Below, piece after piece: positions 19,351-27,526 of a DNA stretch of 64,000 nucleotides (the first letter of the stretch is position 1; every line of letters begins with the position of its first letter). The stretch comes from Dactylosporangium sp. AC04546 (GTDB taxonomy: Bacteria > Actinomycetota > Actinomycetes > Mycobacteriales > Micromonosporaceae), in contig NZ_JAHYSG010000059.1 in assembly GCF_022095675.1 (NCBI RefSeq), positions 1 to 64,000 of the forward strand. The letters run 5' to 3'. Both the position numbers and the translations under genes were made by a program. The notes beneath the pieces were generated by a model. The model saw only the letters and a list, made by a program, of their open reading frames with translations. It did not search any database and had not been told where the DNA came from.

Positions 19351-20022
19351 TTACCAGCCTTTTCGGGGAGCCTCGGCGGCCTCACGCAGGTACGGGTTGC
19401 GGGCACGCTCGCGGCCGATGGTGGTCTGGGGGCCGTGGCCGGGCAGGACGACGGTCTCGTCGGGCAGCGTGAGCACCTTGTCGCGCAGGCTCACGAGCAT
19501 CTGGCTCATGCTGCCGCCCGGCAGGTCGGTGCGTCCGATCGAGTCGCGGAAGAGCACGTCGCCGCTGAAGCAGGTGCCCTCGCTGCGGAACATCACCGAC
19601 CCGCGGGTATGGCCCGGCGCGTGGTCGACGGTCAGCTCGAGGCCGGCGATGCGCAGCACCAGGCCGTCCTCCAGGGGCGCCACGTCGTCGGGCTCGGTCC
19701 AGGTCAGGCGGCCGCCGAACAGGGCGGTGAGGTCGGTGCTGAGGCCCTTCGTCGGGTCCTTGAGCATCTCGCCGTCGTCCGGGTGGATGTACGCCGTGAT
19801 GCCCCGCGCGCCGCAGACCGGCGTCACCGAGAACGTGTGGTCCAGGTGGCCGTGCGTGAGCAGGACCGCGGCCGGCTGGAGCCGGTGCTCCGCGAGCACC
19901 TCGTCGAGCCGGTCGACGACGCCGATGCCCGGGTCGATCACCACGCACTGCTCGCCGGGAGCCGGGGCGACGACAAAGCAGTTCGTCCCGAACGCCTCGG
20001 CAGGAAAGCCGGCGACGAGCAC
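19351..20022 (-). CDS. MBL-fold metallo-hydrolase, glyoxalase II-like
   Basis: This 223-residue metallo-beta-lactamase-fold hydrolase has the dinuclear zinc motif THGHLDH, further ligands in HAPGHTRGSV and GDVLF, and a late histidine in LPGHGPQT. This pattern fits the hydroxyacylglutathione-hydrolase-like group; actinobacteria lack glutathione, so a mycothiol- or other thioester substrate is possible (inference). The GTG start is 6 nt after GAGGAG. It precedes hisS with 3 bp between, a common actinobacterial pairing, and is divergent from the first cyclophilin. Confidence 0.88.
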   Translation of the reverse strand: MLVAGFPAEAFGTNCFVVAPAPGEQCVVIDPGIGVVDRLDEVLAEHRLQPAAVLLTHGHLDHTFSVTPVCGARGITAYIHPDDGEMLKDPTKGLSTDLTALFGGRLTWTEPDDVAPLEDGLVLRIAGLELTVDHAPGHTRGSVMFRSEGTCFSGDVLFRDSIGRTDLPGGSMSQMLVSLRDKVLTLPDETVVLPGHGPQTTIGRERARNPYLREAAEAPRKGW

Positions 20023-20200
20023 GCGGCGCTCCTCCCTGTCGATGTCCTGATTCCGGTCGCTGAAGACCTCGTAAACCCTATCCGGAGGTCAGGCACAGCG
20101 AACCGTGACCGGGCGGCGACCCGCATTCCGGGTTCTACCCGTACACTCTGGCGGGCGTGTGACGTGGCACCCAAATGTATTTTCCTGGAGGGGAGCACAG
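20023..20200. promoter_or_regulatory. Divergent promoter region, MBL-hisS / cyclophilin 1
   Basis: A 178-bp gap between divergent genes. On the plus strand TACACT at 20152-20157 is a plausible -10 box for the cyclophilin gene. A strong ribosome-binding site (GGAGGGGAG, from 20188) precedes its GTG. The minus-strand promoter was not located. Confidence 0.4.
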
Positions 20201-21100
20201 GTGGCTTCCAGTAAGGCCCGGCAGCGCGCTCTGGCGCGGGCGAAGACCGAGCGGCAGATCGCGCGACGAGCGGCCGCGGCGCGGCGGCGCCGCCAGTGGC
20301 AGGCCGGCATCGGCAGTGCGGTGGCGCTCGCCCTGATCGTCCTTGTGGTGATCTGGAAGACCGGCGGGTTCGAGCCCGAGCCGGTCCGCGCCTCGGAGTG
20401 CGCCTGGACCTCGGTGGAGGCGGGCTCGGGCATCGTCGACGTGGGCAAGCCGCGCACGAACGACATCGTCAAGAACGGTGTGAAGACGCTGACGATCTCG
20501 CTCGGCCAGGGCACCGTCACGGCGAAGCTCGACCCGAGCAAGGCGCCGTGCACGGTGGAGAGCCTCACCTACCTGGCCAGCAAGAAGTTCTTCGACAACA
20601 CCACCTGCCACCGGCTGACCGACTCGATCCTGCAGTGCGGCGATCCGTCGGGCTCGGGCAGCGGCGGCCCGGCCTACCGCTTCCCGAACGAGAACGTGCC
20701 GTCGCCGGTGGTCGACCCTTCGGCCTCCGCCTCGGCCGACCCGTCGTCGACGGGCAACGCGCTCTATCCAGCCGGTACCCTGGCAATGGCGCACTCGTCC
20801 GAGCCGGACAGCAACGGCAGCCAGTTCTTCCTGGTCTTCAAGGACGTGCAGTACCCGGCCGACTACACGATCTTCGGCACGATCGTCGGCGGCCTGGACG
20901 TGCTGGCCAAGATCGGCGAGGCCGGCAACGACGGCAGCAACCAGGCCGGCGGCGGCAAGCCGAACCAGGACGTCAAGATCAGCTCGCTGACCGTCACCGA
21001 CGTGGCGCCGGAGGAGCCGGCGGCCTCGCCGTCGGCGTCGACCTCGGGCAGCCCGTCGACCTCCGCCTCGCCGGCGGCGAGCGCCTCCAGCCAGTCGTAA
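20201..21100 (+). CDS. Membrane-anchored cyclophilin-type peptidyl-prolyl isomerase 1
   Basis: This 299-residue protein has a very basic cytoplasmic N-terminus, one membrane helix (about residues 34-53), and an extracytoplasmic cyclophilin domain. Recognisable cyclophilin elements are the substrate-site arginine in CHRLTDS, GSQFFLVFKD and YTIFGTIVGGLDVL. Cysteines near CHRL and LQCGDPS may form a disulfide. The C-terminal 40 residues are a Ser/Ala/Pro tail. I chose the GTG at 20201 because GGAGGGGAG lies 6 to 8 nt upstream; a longer frame exists but has no such site. A paralogue follows 38 bp downstream. Confidence 0.9.
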   Translation: MASSKARQRALARAKTERQIARRAAAARRRRQWQAGIGSAVALALIVLVVIWKTGGFEPEPVRASECAWTSVEAGSGIVDVGKPRTNDIVKNGVKTLTISLGQGTVTAKLDPSKAPCTVESLTYLASKKFFDNTTCHRLTDSILQCGDPSGSGSGGPAYRFPNENVPSPVVDPSASASADPSSTGNALYPAGTLAMAHSSEPDSNGSQFFLVFKDVQYPADYTIFGTIVGGLDVLAKIGEAGNDGSNQAGGGKPNQDVKISSLTVTDVAPEEPAASPSASTSGSPSTSASPAASASSQS

Positions 21101-21138
21101 GTCACCATCCCATCCCCGTTGAGCAAGGAGTACCGACC

Positions 21139-21993
21139 GTGACCACCAACCGGGACCGCCAGCGTGCCGCGGCACGTGCGCGGCTGGAGCGGGAGATGGC
21201 CGATCGCGCCGAGAGGTCCCGGCACCGCCGGCGCAGGAACACGACGATCGCCGTGGGCGCGGGCAGCCTGGTGGTCCTGCTCGGCGCGGCGTGGCTTGTG
21301 TACGCGCTGACCGGCAACGACAAGAAGGCGACCGAGGCGGGCGCCAACCCCTCGGCGTCCGCCACCCCGGCCGCCTGCACCTGGCTGCCGCTCGTCGACC
21401 CGTCGGCGTCGCCCAAGCCGGAGATCCCGAAGGAGGTCAAGGACGTCGGCACCCCGCCCACGTCCGGCGAGCCCCGCACCGGCACCCAGCTGATGACGCT
21501 CGACACCTCGGTCGGCAAAATCAAGATCGAGATGGACACCGCGCACGCCCCCTGCGCCGCGGCGAGCTTCACCTACCTGGCGAGCAAGCAGTTCTTCGAC
21601 GGCTCGAAGTGCCACCGCCTGGTGACCTCGGGCATCTACGTGCTCCAGTGCGGCGACCCGTCCGCGACCGGCATGGGCGGTCCGACGTACCGCTACGCCG
21701 AGGAGAACCTGCCCACCGGCCGCCGCCCGGCGTACACCGAGGGCATGGTGGCGATCGCCAAGACGCAGGACCCGTCGTCGTCGGGCAGCCAGTTCTTCAT
21801 CGTGTACAAGGACATCGAGTCCCTCCAGGCCGACTACACGGTCCTGGGCAAGGTCACCGAGGGCCTGGACCTGGTGAAGAAGGTGGCCGAGGCCGGCGCG
21901 GTCCCGGACGCCAACTCGCAGAGCGAGGGCGACGGCGCCCCGAAGACCGAGGTCAAGATCAATACCATGACGATCAGCCCGGCGCAGGGCTGA
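21139..21993 (+). CDS. Membrane-anchored cyclophilin-type peptidyl-prolyl isomerase 2
   Basis: A 284-residue paralogue of the preceding gene with the same design: basic N-terminus, one membrane helix (about residues 32-51), Pro/Ser linker and outer cyclophilin domain. Conserved pieces are TSVGKIKIEMDTAHAPCA, the arginine in KCHRLVTSG, GSQFFIVYKDIE and YTVLGKVTEGLDLVKKV. The GTG start follows AAGGAG by 9 nt. Both likely fold secreted or surface proteins. The pair is probably one transcript ending at the hairpin at 22006-22045. Confidence 0.9.
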   Translation: MTTNRDRQRAAARARLEREMADRAERSRHRRRRNTTIAVGAGSLVVLLGAAWLVYALTGNDKKATEAGANPSASATPAACTWLPLVDPSASPKPEIPKEVKDVGTPPTSGEPRTGTQLMTLDTSVGKIKIEMDTAHAPCAAASFTYLASKQFFDGSKCHRLVTSGIYVLQCGDPSATGMGGPTYRYAEENLPTGRRPAYTEGMVAIAKTQDPSSSGSQFFIVYKDIESLQADYTVLGKVTEGLDLVKKVAEAGAVPDANSQSEGDGAPKTEVKINTMTISPAQG

Positions 21994-22005
21994 CCCGAAC
22001 GGCCT

Positions 22006-22045
22006 GACGGGCCGCGACCCTCCTCCGGGAGGCTCGCGGCCCGTC
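22006..22045 (+). terminator. Terminator of the cyclophilin operon
   Basis: Perfect 12-bp arms GACGGGCCGCGA (22006-22017) and TCGCGGCCCGTC (22034-22045), with a second pairing CCTCC/GGAGG inside the loop. It starts 12 bp after the second cyclophilin stop. The downstream U-tract is weak. Confidence 0.8.
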
Positions 22046-22078
22046 GCTGTTGGGTGGAACTTTCGCGGCGGGTTCACA

Positions 22079-22127
22079 GATCGATGGAGACTTCTGGCTG
22101 CCATGACGACCAGAAGGCGCCATCGAT
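22079..22127. repeat. REP-like interspersed palindrome, copy 2
   Basis: Arms GATCGATGG and CCATCGATC enclose inner arms CTTCTGG and CCAGAAG around a loop reading CTGCCATGACGA. The inner core TCTGGCTGYCATRRCRACCAGA-like arrangement matches the copy at 8150-8211, while the outer arms have diverged in a compensatory way. It sits immediately before the palindrome array. Confidence 0.75.
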
Positions 22128-22150
22128 CATGGCGGCGCCCGACCGAGCAC

Positions 22151-22796
22151 CCTCGGTCGACCGACCCACCGCTCTGGCGAGGTTTCGGTCGGTCGACCGA
22201 CCTACTGCGCGCACAAGGTTTCGGTCGGTTCGGTCAGTCGACCGACCGGCTTCGTGGGTTCGGTCAGTCGGCCGACCTACTGCGCTCGCAAGGTTCAGTC
22301 GGTCGACCGACCAACCGCGCACACAAGGTTCTCCGTGGGTTCGGTCAGTCGACCGACCGGGTTCATGGGTTCGGTCAGTCGACCGACCAACCGTGCACAC
22401 AAGGTTCTCCGTCGGTTCGGTCAGTCGACCGACCGCGATCGCGGGCTCGGTCAGTCGACCGACCAACCGTGCACACAAGGTTCTCCGTCGGTTCGGTCAG
22501 TCGACCGACCGCGATCGCGGGCTCGGTCAGTCGACCGACCAACCGTGCACACAAGGTTCTCCGTCGGTTCGGTCAGTCGACCGACCGCGATCGCGGGCTC
22601 GGTCAGTCGACCGACCGGCTTCATGGGTGCGGTCGATCGGTCGACCGACCTACTGCGCTCGCAAGGTTCAGTCGGTCGACCGACCAACCGCGCGCACAAG
22701 GTTCTCCGTCGGTTCGGTCAGTCGACCGACCGGGATCGTGGGTTCGGTCGGGCGACCGACCTACTCGGCTCGCTAGGTTTGGTCGGTCGACCGACC
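22151..22796. repeat. Array of 18 copies of a 16-bp palindrome (GGTCRGTCGACCGACC)
   Basis: Copies begin near 22151, 22187, 22232, 22262, 22297, 22343, 22373, 22419, 22449, 22495, 22525, 22571, 22601, 22635, 22670, 22716, 22746 and 22781. The consensus GGTCGGTCGACCGACC is a perfect palindrome; the commonest variant has one G-to-A change in the left half. Copy spacing alternates mostly 30 and 46 bp, giving a 76-bp higher-order unit that is repeated three times almost exactly at 22419-22616. Spacers are of three recurring types: 14 nt (often GCGATCGCGGGCTC), about 19 nt (starting TACTGCGC) and 30 nt (AACCGTGCACACAAGGTTCT plus ten more). Function unknown. Confidence 0.95.
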
Positions 22797-23094
22797 GAGC
22801 TCCGCACCTACGGATTCGATGGGCACGATGCCACTGCCGCCGCCAGTACAGGCGGCAACGGGCATGAGTCACACCGAGCGGGCCAGACGGCGTGGCGAGG
22901 GCGCAGACGGGTGGGCGCCCGCGAGCCCAGCCCTGCGAGCCACAGGAGATGCCCCGCGGGTCCCAGCCGTCGCGGTGGGCATCCCCGCGCGCCAGGTCGA
23001 CCGAACGGTCGACAGAAGAGCAGCCGAACGGGCGGGCTCAGAGCAAGACGAACCCGCCGGCTCGAAGCAGGCCGAGCAGGGCGCTCAAATCGAG

Positions 23095-23122
23095 CCGGAC
23101 GGCCGCCACCGTGGCCGTCCGG
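23095..23122 (-). terminator. Terminator downstream of rel
   Basis: Perfect 10-bp arms CCGGACGGCC and GGCCGTCCGG with an 8-nt loop, 42 bp past the rel stop codon. No U-tract is evident. Confidence 0.6.
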
Positions 23123-23164
23123 CCAAGGCGACGGGCGCCCGACGAGAGCGCGGGCGAGAAAGGG

Positions 23165-25681
23165 TCAGGCGCCGGACGTCACCCGGTACGCGTCGTAGAC
23201 GCCGTCGATGCGGCGCACCGCGGCCAGCAAGTGGTTGAGGTGCTTCGGGTCGGCCATCTCGAAGCTGAACCGGCTGATCGCCACCCGGTCGCGCGTGGTC
23301 GTCACCGTCGCCGAGAGGATGTTGACCTTCTCGTCGGACAGGACGCGGGTCACGTCGGCCAGCAGCTTGTGGCGGTCGAGGGCCTCCACCTGGATGGCGA
23401 CCAGGAATGTCGACGCGCTCGTCGGCTTCCAGCTCACTTCGAGGACGCGCTCCGGCTGCTCCTTCAGGTCGGCCGCGTTGGCGCAGTCGTCGCGGTGGAC
23501 GCTGACGCCGCCGGAGCGGGTCACGAAGCCGAAGACGGCGTCGCCCGGGACCGGGGTGCAGCAGCGGGCCAGCTTGATCCAGACGTCGTCGACGCCGAGG
23601 ACCTCGACGCCGGGGTCGGAGGCGCCGGTGCGGGTGCGGGCCGGGCGGGTCGGGATGGCGGTCTCGGCGATGTCCTCGACCGCGCCCTCCTCGCCGCCGT
23701 AGCCGGCGACCAGGCGCTGGACGACCGACTGGGCGGAGGCCTGGCCGTCGCCGACGGCCGCGTAGAGCGCCGCGACGTCGGCCAGGTGCAGCTCGCGGGC
23801 GATCGTCATGAGCGACTCGGAGGTCAGCAGGCGCTGCAGGGGCAGGCCCTGCTTGCGCATCGCCTTGACGATCGCCTCCTTGCCGGCCTCGATCGCCTCC
23901 TCGCGGCGCTCCTTGTTGAAGTACTGCCGGATCTTCGTGCGGGCCCGCGGGCTCTTGACGAAGCCCAGCCAGTCCTGGGTCGGGCCGGCGGTCTCCGACT
24001 TCGAGGTGAAGATCTCGATGACGTCGCCGTTGGACAGCGTGCTCTCGAGGGGCACGAGCTTGCCGTTGACCCGCGCGCCGATGCACTTGTGGCCGACCTC
24101 GGTGTGCACCGCGTAGGCGAAGTCGACCGGGGTCGAGCCGGTGGGCAGCGCGATCACGTCGCCCTTCGGCGTGAAGACGTACACCTCCTGGCTGGACAGG
24201 TCGAAGCGCAGCGCGTCGAGGAACTCGCTCGGGTCGCTCGCCTCGCGCTGCCAGTCGAGCAGCTGCCGCAGCCACGTCATCTCGTCGATGTGCGCCGGCG
24301 GGCCGGCGATCGTGGCGTTCTTCGTCTCCTTGTAGCGCCAGTGGGCGGCGATGCCGTACTCCGCGGTGCGGTGCATCGCGTAGGTGCGGATCTGCAGCTC
24401 GACCGGCTTGCCGGTGGGGCCGATGACCGTCGTGTGCAGCGACTGGTACATGTTGAACTTCGGCATGGCGATGTAGTCCTTGAACCGGCCCGGCACGGGC
24501 TGCCAGTTCGCGTGGATCACGCCGAGTGCCGCGTAGCAGTCGCGGACGGTGTCGACCAGGATGCGCACGCCGACCAGGTCGTAGATGTCGCCGAAGTCGC
24601 GGCCGCGGACGATCATCTTCTGGTAGACGGAGTAGAGGTGCTTCGGGCGGCCGGTCACCTCGGACTTGATCTTCGCCGCGCGCAGGTCGGTGGCGACCTT
24701 CTGGGTCACCGTGCGCAGCAGCGAGTCGCGCTGCGGGGTGTGCTCGGCGATCAGCCGGCTGATCTCGTCGAAGCGCTTGGGGAACAGCGTGCGGAACGCC
24801 AGGTCCTCGAGCTCCCACTTGATCGTGTTCATGCCCAGGCGGTGCGCGAGCGGGGCCAGGATCTCCAGCGTCTCCTTGGCCTTCTGCTCCTGCTTGGGGC
24901 GGGGCAGGAAGGTCAGGGTGCGCATGTTGTGCAGCCGGTCGGCGAGCTTGATGACCAGCACCCGCGGGTCCTTGGCCATGGCCACGACCATCTTGCGGAT
25001 CGTCTCGGCCTTCGCCGCGTCGCCCAGCTTGACCTTGTCGAGCTTGGTCACGCCGTCGACGAGCAGCGTGACCTCACCGCCGAAGTCGACCTGCATGCGC
25101 TCGATCGTGTACTCGGTGTCCTCGATGGTGTCGTGCAGCAGCGCGGCGACCAGCGTGGTGGTGTCCATCCCCAGGTCGGCGAGGATGGTGGCGACGGCGA
25201 GCGGGTGCGTGATGTAGGGGTCGCCGGACTTGCGGAACTGCCCCTTGTGGAAGTGCTCGGCCATGTCGTAGGCCCGCTGGAGCAGGCGCACGTCGGCCTT
25301 CGGGTGGCTCGCCTTGTGCTGCGCGATCAGGGGCTCGAGGACCTCGCTGACCTGCGGGCTCTGCCAGGGCGCGTTGAACCGGGCCAGCCGGGCGCGGACC
25401 CGCCGGCCGGTCGGCGCGGCGCCGACCAGGCCCAGGGCGGCGCCGGTCATGGTGCTGGCCTCGGTCAGGTCCTCGGTGTCCTCCCCCGGGTCGCTGGCCG
25501 GGCGGCGGTCAGTCGCCCGGCGCTGCGGCGTCTCGGACTGGGCGGGCGCCACGGGGAACTGCAGCACAACGCCACCCGCCTCGGCCGTCTCCGGCTCGGG
25601 GGTCGTGGGCGTGTCCTGCCGCGGTTCATCCTGCACGTGGTCGACCGTACCCTCCATGGGGGGTGCGATGTCGCCGGTCAC
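23165..25681 (-). CDS. rel: Bifunctional (p)ppGpp synthetase/hydrolase, RelA/SpoT family
   Basis: Rel makes and degrades the alarmone (p)ppGpp and mediates the stringent response. The 838-residue protein has a disordered N-terminus (to about 95), an HD hydrolase domain with intact HDTIED at 183-188, a synthetase domain with RVKSxxS-like context around [16 protein letters not shown], a TGS domain ([24 protein letters not shown]) and a C-terminal ACT domain. Both catalytic halves look intact. I chose the GTG at 25681 because GAGGAG lies 6 nt upstream; the frame is open 24 codons further. apt lies upstream in the same direction. Confidence 0.96.
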   Translation of the reverse strand: MTGDIAPPMEGTVDHVQDEPRQDTPTTPEPETAEAGGVVLQFPVAPAQSETPQRRATDRRPASDPGEDTEDLTEASTMTGAALGLVGAAPTGRRVRARLARFNAPWQSPQVSEVLEPLIAQHKASHPKADVRLLQRAYDMAEHFHKGQFRKSGDPYITHPLAVATILADLGMDTTTLVAALLHDTIEDTEYTIERMQVDFGGEVTLLVDGVTKLDKVKLGDAAKAETIRKMVVAMAKDPRVLVIKLADRLHNMRTLTFLPRPKQEQKAKETLEILAPLAHRLGMNTIKWELEDLAFRTLFPKRFDEISRLIAEHTPQRDSLLRTVTQKVATDLRAAKIKSEVTGRPKHLYSVYQKMIVRGRDFGDIYDLVGVRILVDTVRDCYAALGVIHANWQPVPGRFKDYIAMPKFNMYQSLHTTVIGPTGKPVELQIRTYAMHRTAEYGIAAHWRYKETKNATIAGPPAHIDEMTWLRQLLDWQREASDPSEFLDALRFDLSSQEVYVFTPKGDVIALPTGSTPVDFAYAVHTEVGHKCIGARVNGKLVPLESTLSNGDVIEIFTSKSETAGPTQDWLGFVKSPRARTKIRQYFNKERREEAIEAGKEAIVKAMRKQGLPLQRLLTSESLMTIARELHLADVAALYAAVGDGQASAQSVVQRLVAGYGGEEGAVEDIAETAIPTRPARTRTGASDPGVEVLGVDDVWIKLARCCTPVPGDAVFGFVTRSGGVSVHRDDCANAADLKEQPERVLEVSWKPTSASTFLVAIQVEALDRHKLLADVTRVLSDEKVNILSATVTTTRDRVAISRFSFEMADPKHLNHLLAAVRRIDGVYDAYRVTSGA

Positions 25682-25762
25682 CGGCCGCTCCTCATCGCCG
25701 ACAACGTAGGAACGCCAATCGTACCCGGCCCCGCTGACATTTCCGCGCAACAAAAGTGCCGC

Positions 25763-26287
25763 TCAGACGGTCAACAGGGCATGAACCGGACGTCCTTCCA
25801 GGCGCTGGCGGCCCGACAGGAACGAAAGCTCCAGGAACACGCTGAAGCCGCTCACCGTGCCGCCCGCCCGCTCGACGAGGCCGAGCGTGGCGGCCGCGGT
25901 CCCTCCGGTGGCGAGCACGTCGTCCACGACGAGCACCCGCTCCCCGGCGATGAAGGCGTCGGCGTGTACCTCCAGGGTCGCCTCGCCGTACTCCAGGGCG
26001 TAGGTGGCGGCCACCGTCTCCCGGGGCAGCTTGCCGGCCTTGCGCACGGGCACGACGCCCTTGCCGGTCGCGTAGGCCACTGCTGCGGCGATCACGAACC
26101 CGCGCGCCTCGATCCCGGCGACCACGTCGAACGTCTCCTCGCCCTGCTCGGCGATGACCGCGTCGATCGCCGCGGCGAACGCCGGCCCGTCGGCGAAGAG
26201 CGGCATCAGATCCTTGAACACGACGCCCGGCTTCGGGAAGTCGGGCACGTCGAGGACCTTGCTCGCGACCAGCTCGGAGATATCCAC
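25763..26287 (-). CDS. apt: Adenine phosphoribosyltransferase
   Basis: Apt salvages adenine to AMP using PRPP. The 174-residue protein has the PRPP-binding loop RVLVVDDVLATGGT and the family segments FPKPGVVFKDLMPL and GIEARGFVIAAAVA. Two GTG codons lie close together; the one at 26287 has GAGGAG 5 nt upstream, while the one at 26293 overlaps that site, so I chose 26287. The apt-rel order next to secF is conserved in actinobacteria. A terminator separates it from secF upstream. Confidence 0.95.
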   Translation of the reverse strand: MDISELVASKVLDVPDFPKPGVVFKDLMPLFADGPAFAAAIDAVIAEQGEETFDVVAGIEARGFVIAAAVAYATGKGVVPVRKAGKLPRETVAATYALEYGEATLEVHADAFIAGERVLVVDDVLATGGTAAATLGLVERAGGTVSGFSVFLELSFLSGRQRLEGRPVHALLTV

Positions 26288-26307
26288 CCGCACTCCTCAC
26301 ACAAAAC

Positions 26308-26339
26308 GGCACGGGCGCCGCGACCGCGACGCCCGTGCC
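26308..26339 (-). terminator. Rho-independent terminator between secF and apt
   Basis: Arms GGCACGGGCG (26308-26317) and CGCCCGTGCC (26330-26339) form a perfect 10-bp stem that extends inward. Read on the minus strand the stem is followed by GTTTTGTG, a genuine U-rich tract, making this the most canonical terminator in the window. It closes the yajC-secD-secF transcript. Confidence 0.88.
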
Positions 26340-26354
26340 AGTAAACCAAAGAGA

Positions 26355-27524
26355 TCAGCGACGGCCGCTGCCGCCACCCGGCCGTCCACCGGCCCGCGGG
26401 CGCTTGCCGGCGCCGGGACGGGCCGCGGGACGCGCACCGGGGCGGGGTGCCGCGCCGGCGAGCTCCGGGTTGACCGGGCGCTCGGCCTTGGCGCCACCAC
26501 TGCCGATCGGCACGCCGTCGCTGTCCACGGCGACCGTCGCCGCGCGCGCCTGCTCCTTGGCCAGCGCCGCCCGCCGGCCCGCGACCCGCTGGGCGTGCGC
26601 CCGCAGCCGCGGCTCGCGCGACTTGAGCTCGGCGAGGACCGGCGTGGCGAAGAAGATCGACGAGTACACCGCGACGCCCATACCGATGAACAGCACGAGA
26701 CCGAGGTCCTTGAGCGTGCCGGCACCGAGCAGACCGGCGCCGATGAACAGCAGGCCGCCGACGGGCAGCAGCGCGACGAGGCCGGTGTTGATCGACCGCA
26801 TCAGGGTCTGGTTGACCGCGAGGTTGGCCGCCTCGCTGTACGTCGTGTTGTTCGAGCCGGTGATGCCCTTGGTGTTCTCCTGGACCTTGTCGAACACCAC
26901 CACGACGTCGTACAGCGCGAAGCCGAGGATCGTCAGGAAGCCGATGACCGTCGACGGGGTGACCTCGAAGCCAACCAGTGCGTAGACGCCGGCGGTGAGC
27001 ACCAGGTCGAGCAGCAGCGACGCGATCGCCGCCGCGGCCATCCGCCACTCGAACCGGAAGACGAGGTACGCCAGGACGGCCGCCAGGAAGATGGCCAGGC
27101 TCAGCGCTGCCTTGTCGGTGACCTGGCCGCCCCACGAGGTGCTGACGGCGCTGTCGCTGATCTGGGTCGGGTTGATGCCGAACTTCTCGGCGACCTCGTC
27201 CTTGATCGCGGTCTGGCGCGCGACGTCGTTGATGAGCTCGGTCTTGATGATGTACTGGCTGTCGCCGACCGTCTGGCCGGTCTTGACCTCGACGCCGGCG
27301 TTGCCGAAGGCCTGCTCGACCTCGTCCAGCGTGCCGGCGCTCACCGGGACGCTGAACTGGTTGCCGCCCTCGAACTCGATGCCGAGCGTGAAGCCCCGCA
27401 GGAACATGCCCGCGATCGCGATGACCACCGCGATCCCGGCGACCATGAACCAGACCTTGCGCCGGCCGACGACGTTGACGCCGGCCTCACCCCGGTAGAG
27501 CCGTGCTGCGATGCCGCCGCTCAT
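26355..27524 (-). CDS. secF: Protein translocase subunit SecF
   Basis: SecF works with SecD to drive late steps of Sec export using the proton motive force. The 389-residue protein has six predicted membrane helices. Signature segments are TLGIEFEGGNQFSVP in the first outer loop and the helix-4 region VIGFLTILGFALYDVVVVFD with the conserved aspartate. The C-terminal 60 residues are Arg/Pro/Gly-rich (for example ARPGAGKRPRAGG), a basic cytoplasmic tail longer than in E. coli. It starts 2 bp after secD ends, with GGAGG nearby. Confidence 0.96.
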   Translation of the reverse strand: MSGGIAARLYRGEAGVNVVGRRKVWFMVAGIAVVIAIAGMFLRGFTLGIEFEGGNQFSVPVSAGTLDEVEQAFGNAGVEVKTGQTVGDSQYIIKTELINDVARQTAIKDEVAEKFGINPTQISDSAVSTSWGGQVTDKAALSLAIFLAAVLAYLVFRFEWRMAAAAIASLLLDLVLTAGVYALVGFEVTPSTVIGFLTILGFALYDVVVVFDKVQENTKGITGSNNTTYSEAANLAVNQTLMRSINTGLVALLPVGGLLFIGAGLLGAGTLKDLGLVLFIGMGVAVYSSIFFATPVLAELKSREPRLRAHAQRVAGRRAALAKEQARAATVAVDSDGVPIGSGGAKAERPVNPELAGAAPRPGARPAARPGAGKRPRAGGRPGGGSGRR

Positions 27525-27526
27525 CG

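Larger units (their letters stand above)
21994..23164. other. 1.2-kb gene-free segment dominated by palindromes
   Basis: No gene is supported here. The segment contains, from left to right, the cyclophilin terminator, a REP-like hairpin (22079-22127), the 18-copy 16-bp palindrome array (22151-22796), an outlying related palindrome GTCGACCG-AA-CGGTCGAC at 22996-23013, and the rel terminator at 23095-23122. Several reading frames stay open across the array only because its repeat unit lacks stop codons; their translations are repetitive with no start signal. Confidence 0.8.

Noticed and set aside
22151..22796. CRISPR array
   Set aside because: Repeats are 16 bp and palindromic, spacers are 14 to 30 nt and mostly recur instead of being unique, and no cas gene is nearby.
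22054..23198. Protein-coding gene(s) in the palindrome array
   Set aside because: Frames stay open only because the repeat lacks stops; translations are SVDRPT-type repeats in several frames and both strands, with no ribosome-binding site or domain.
22892..26344. 1150-codon plus-strand frame opposite rel and apt
   Set aside because: Antisense shadow caused by high GC at third positions; the minus strand encodes intact Rel and Apt.
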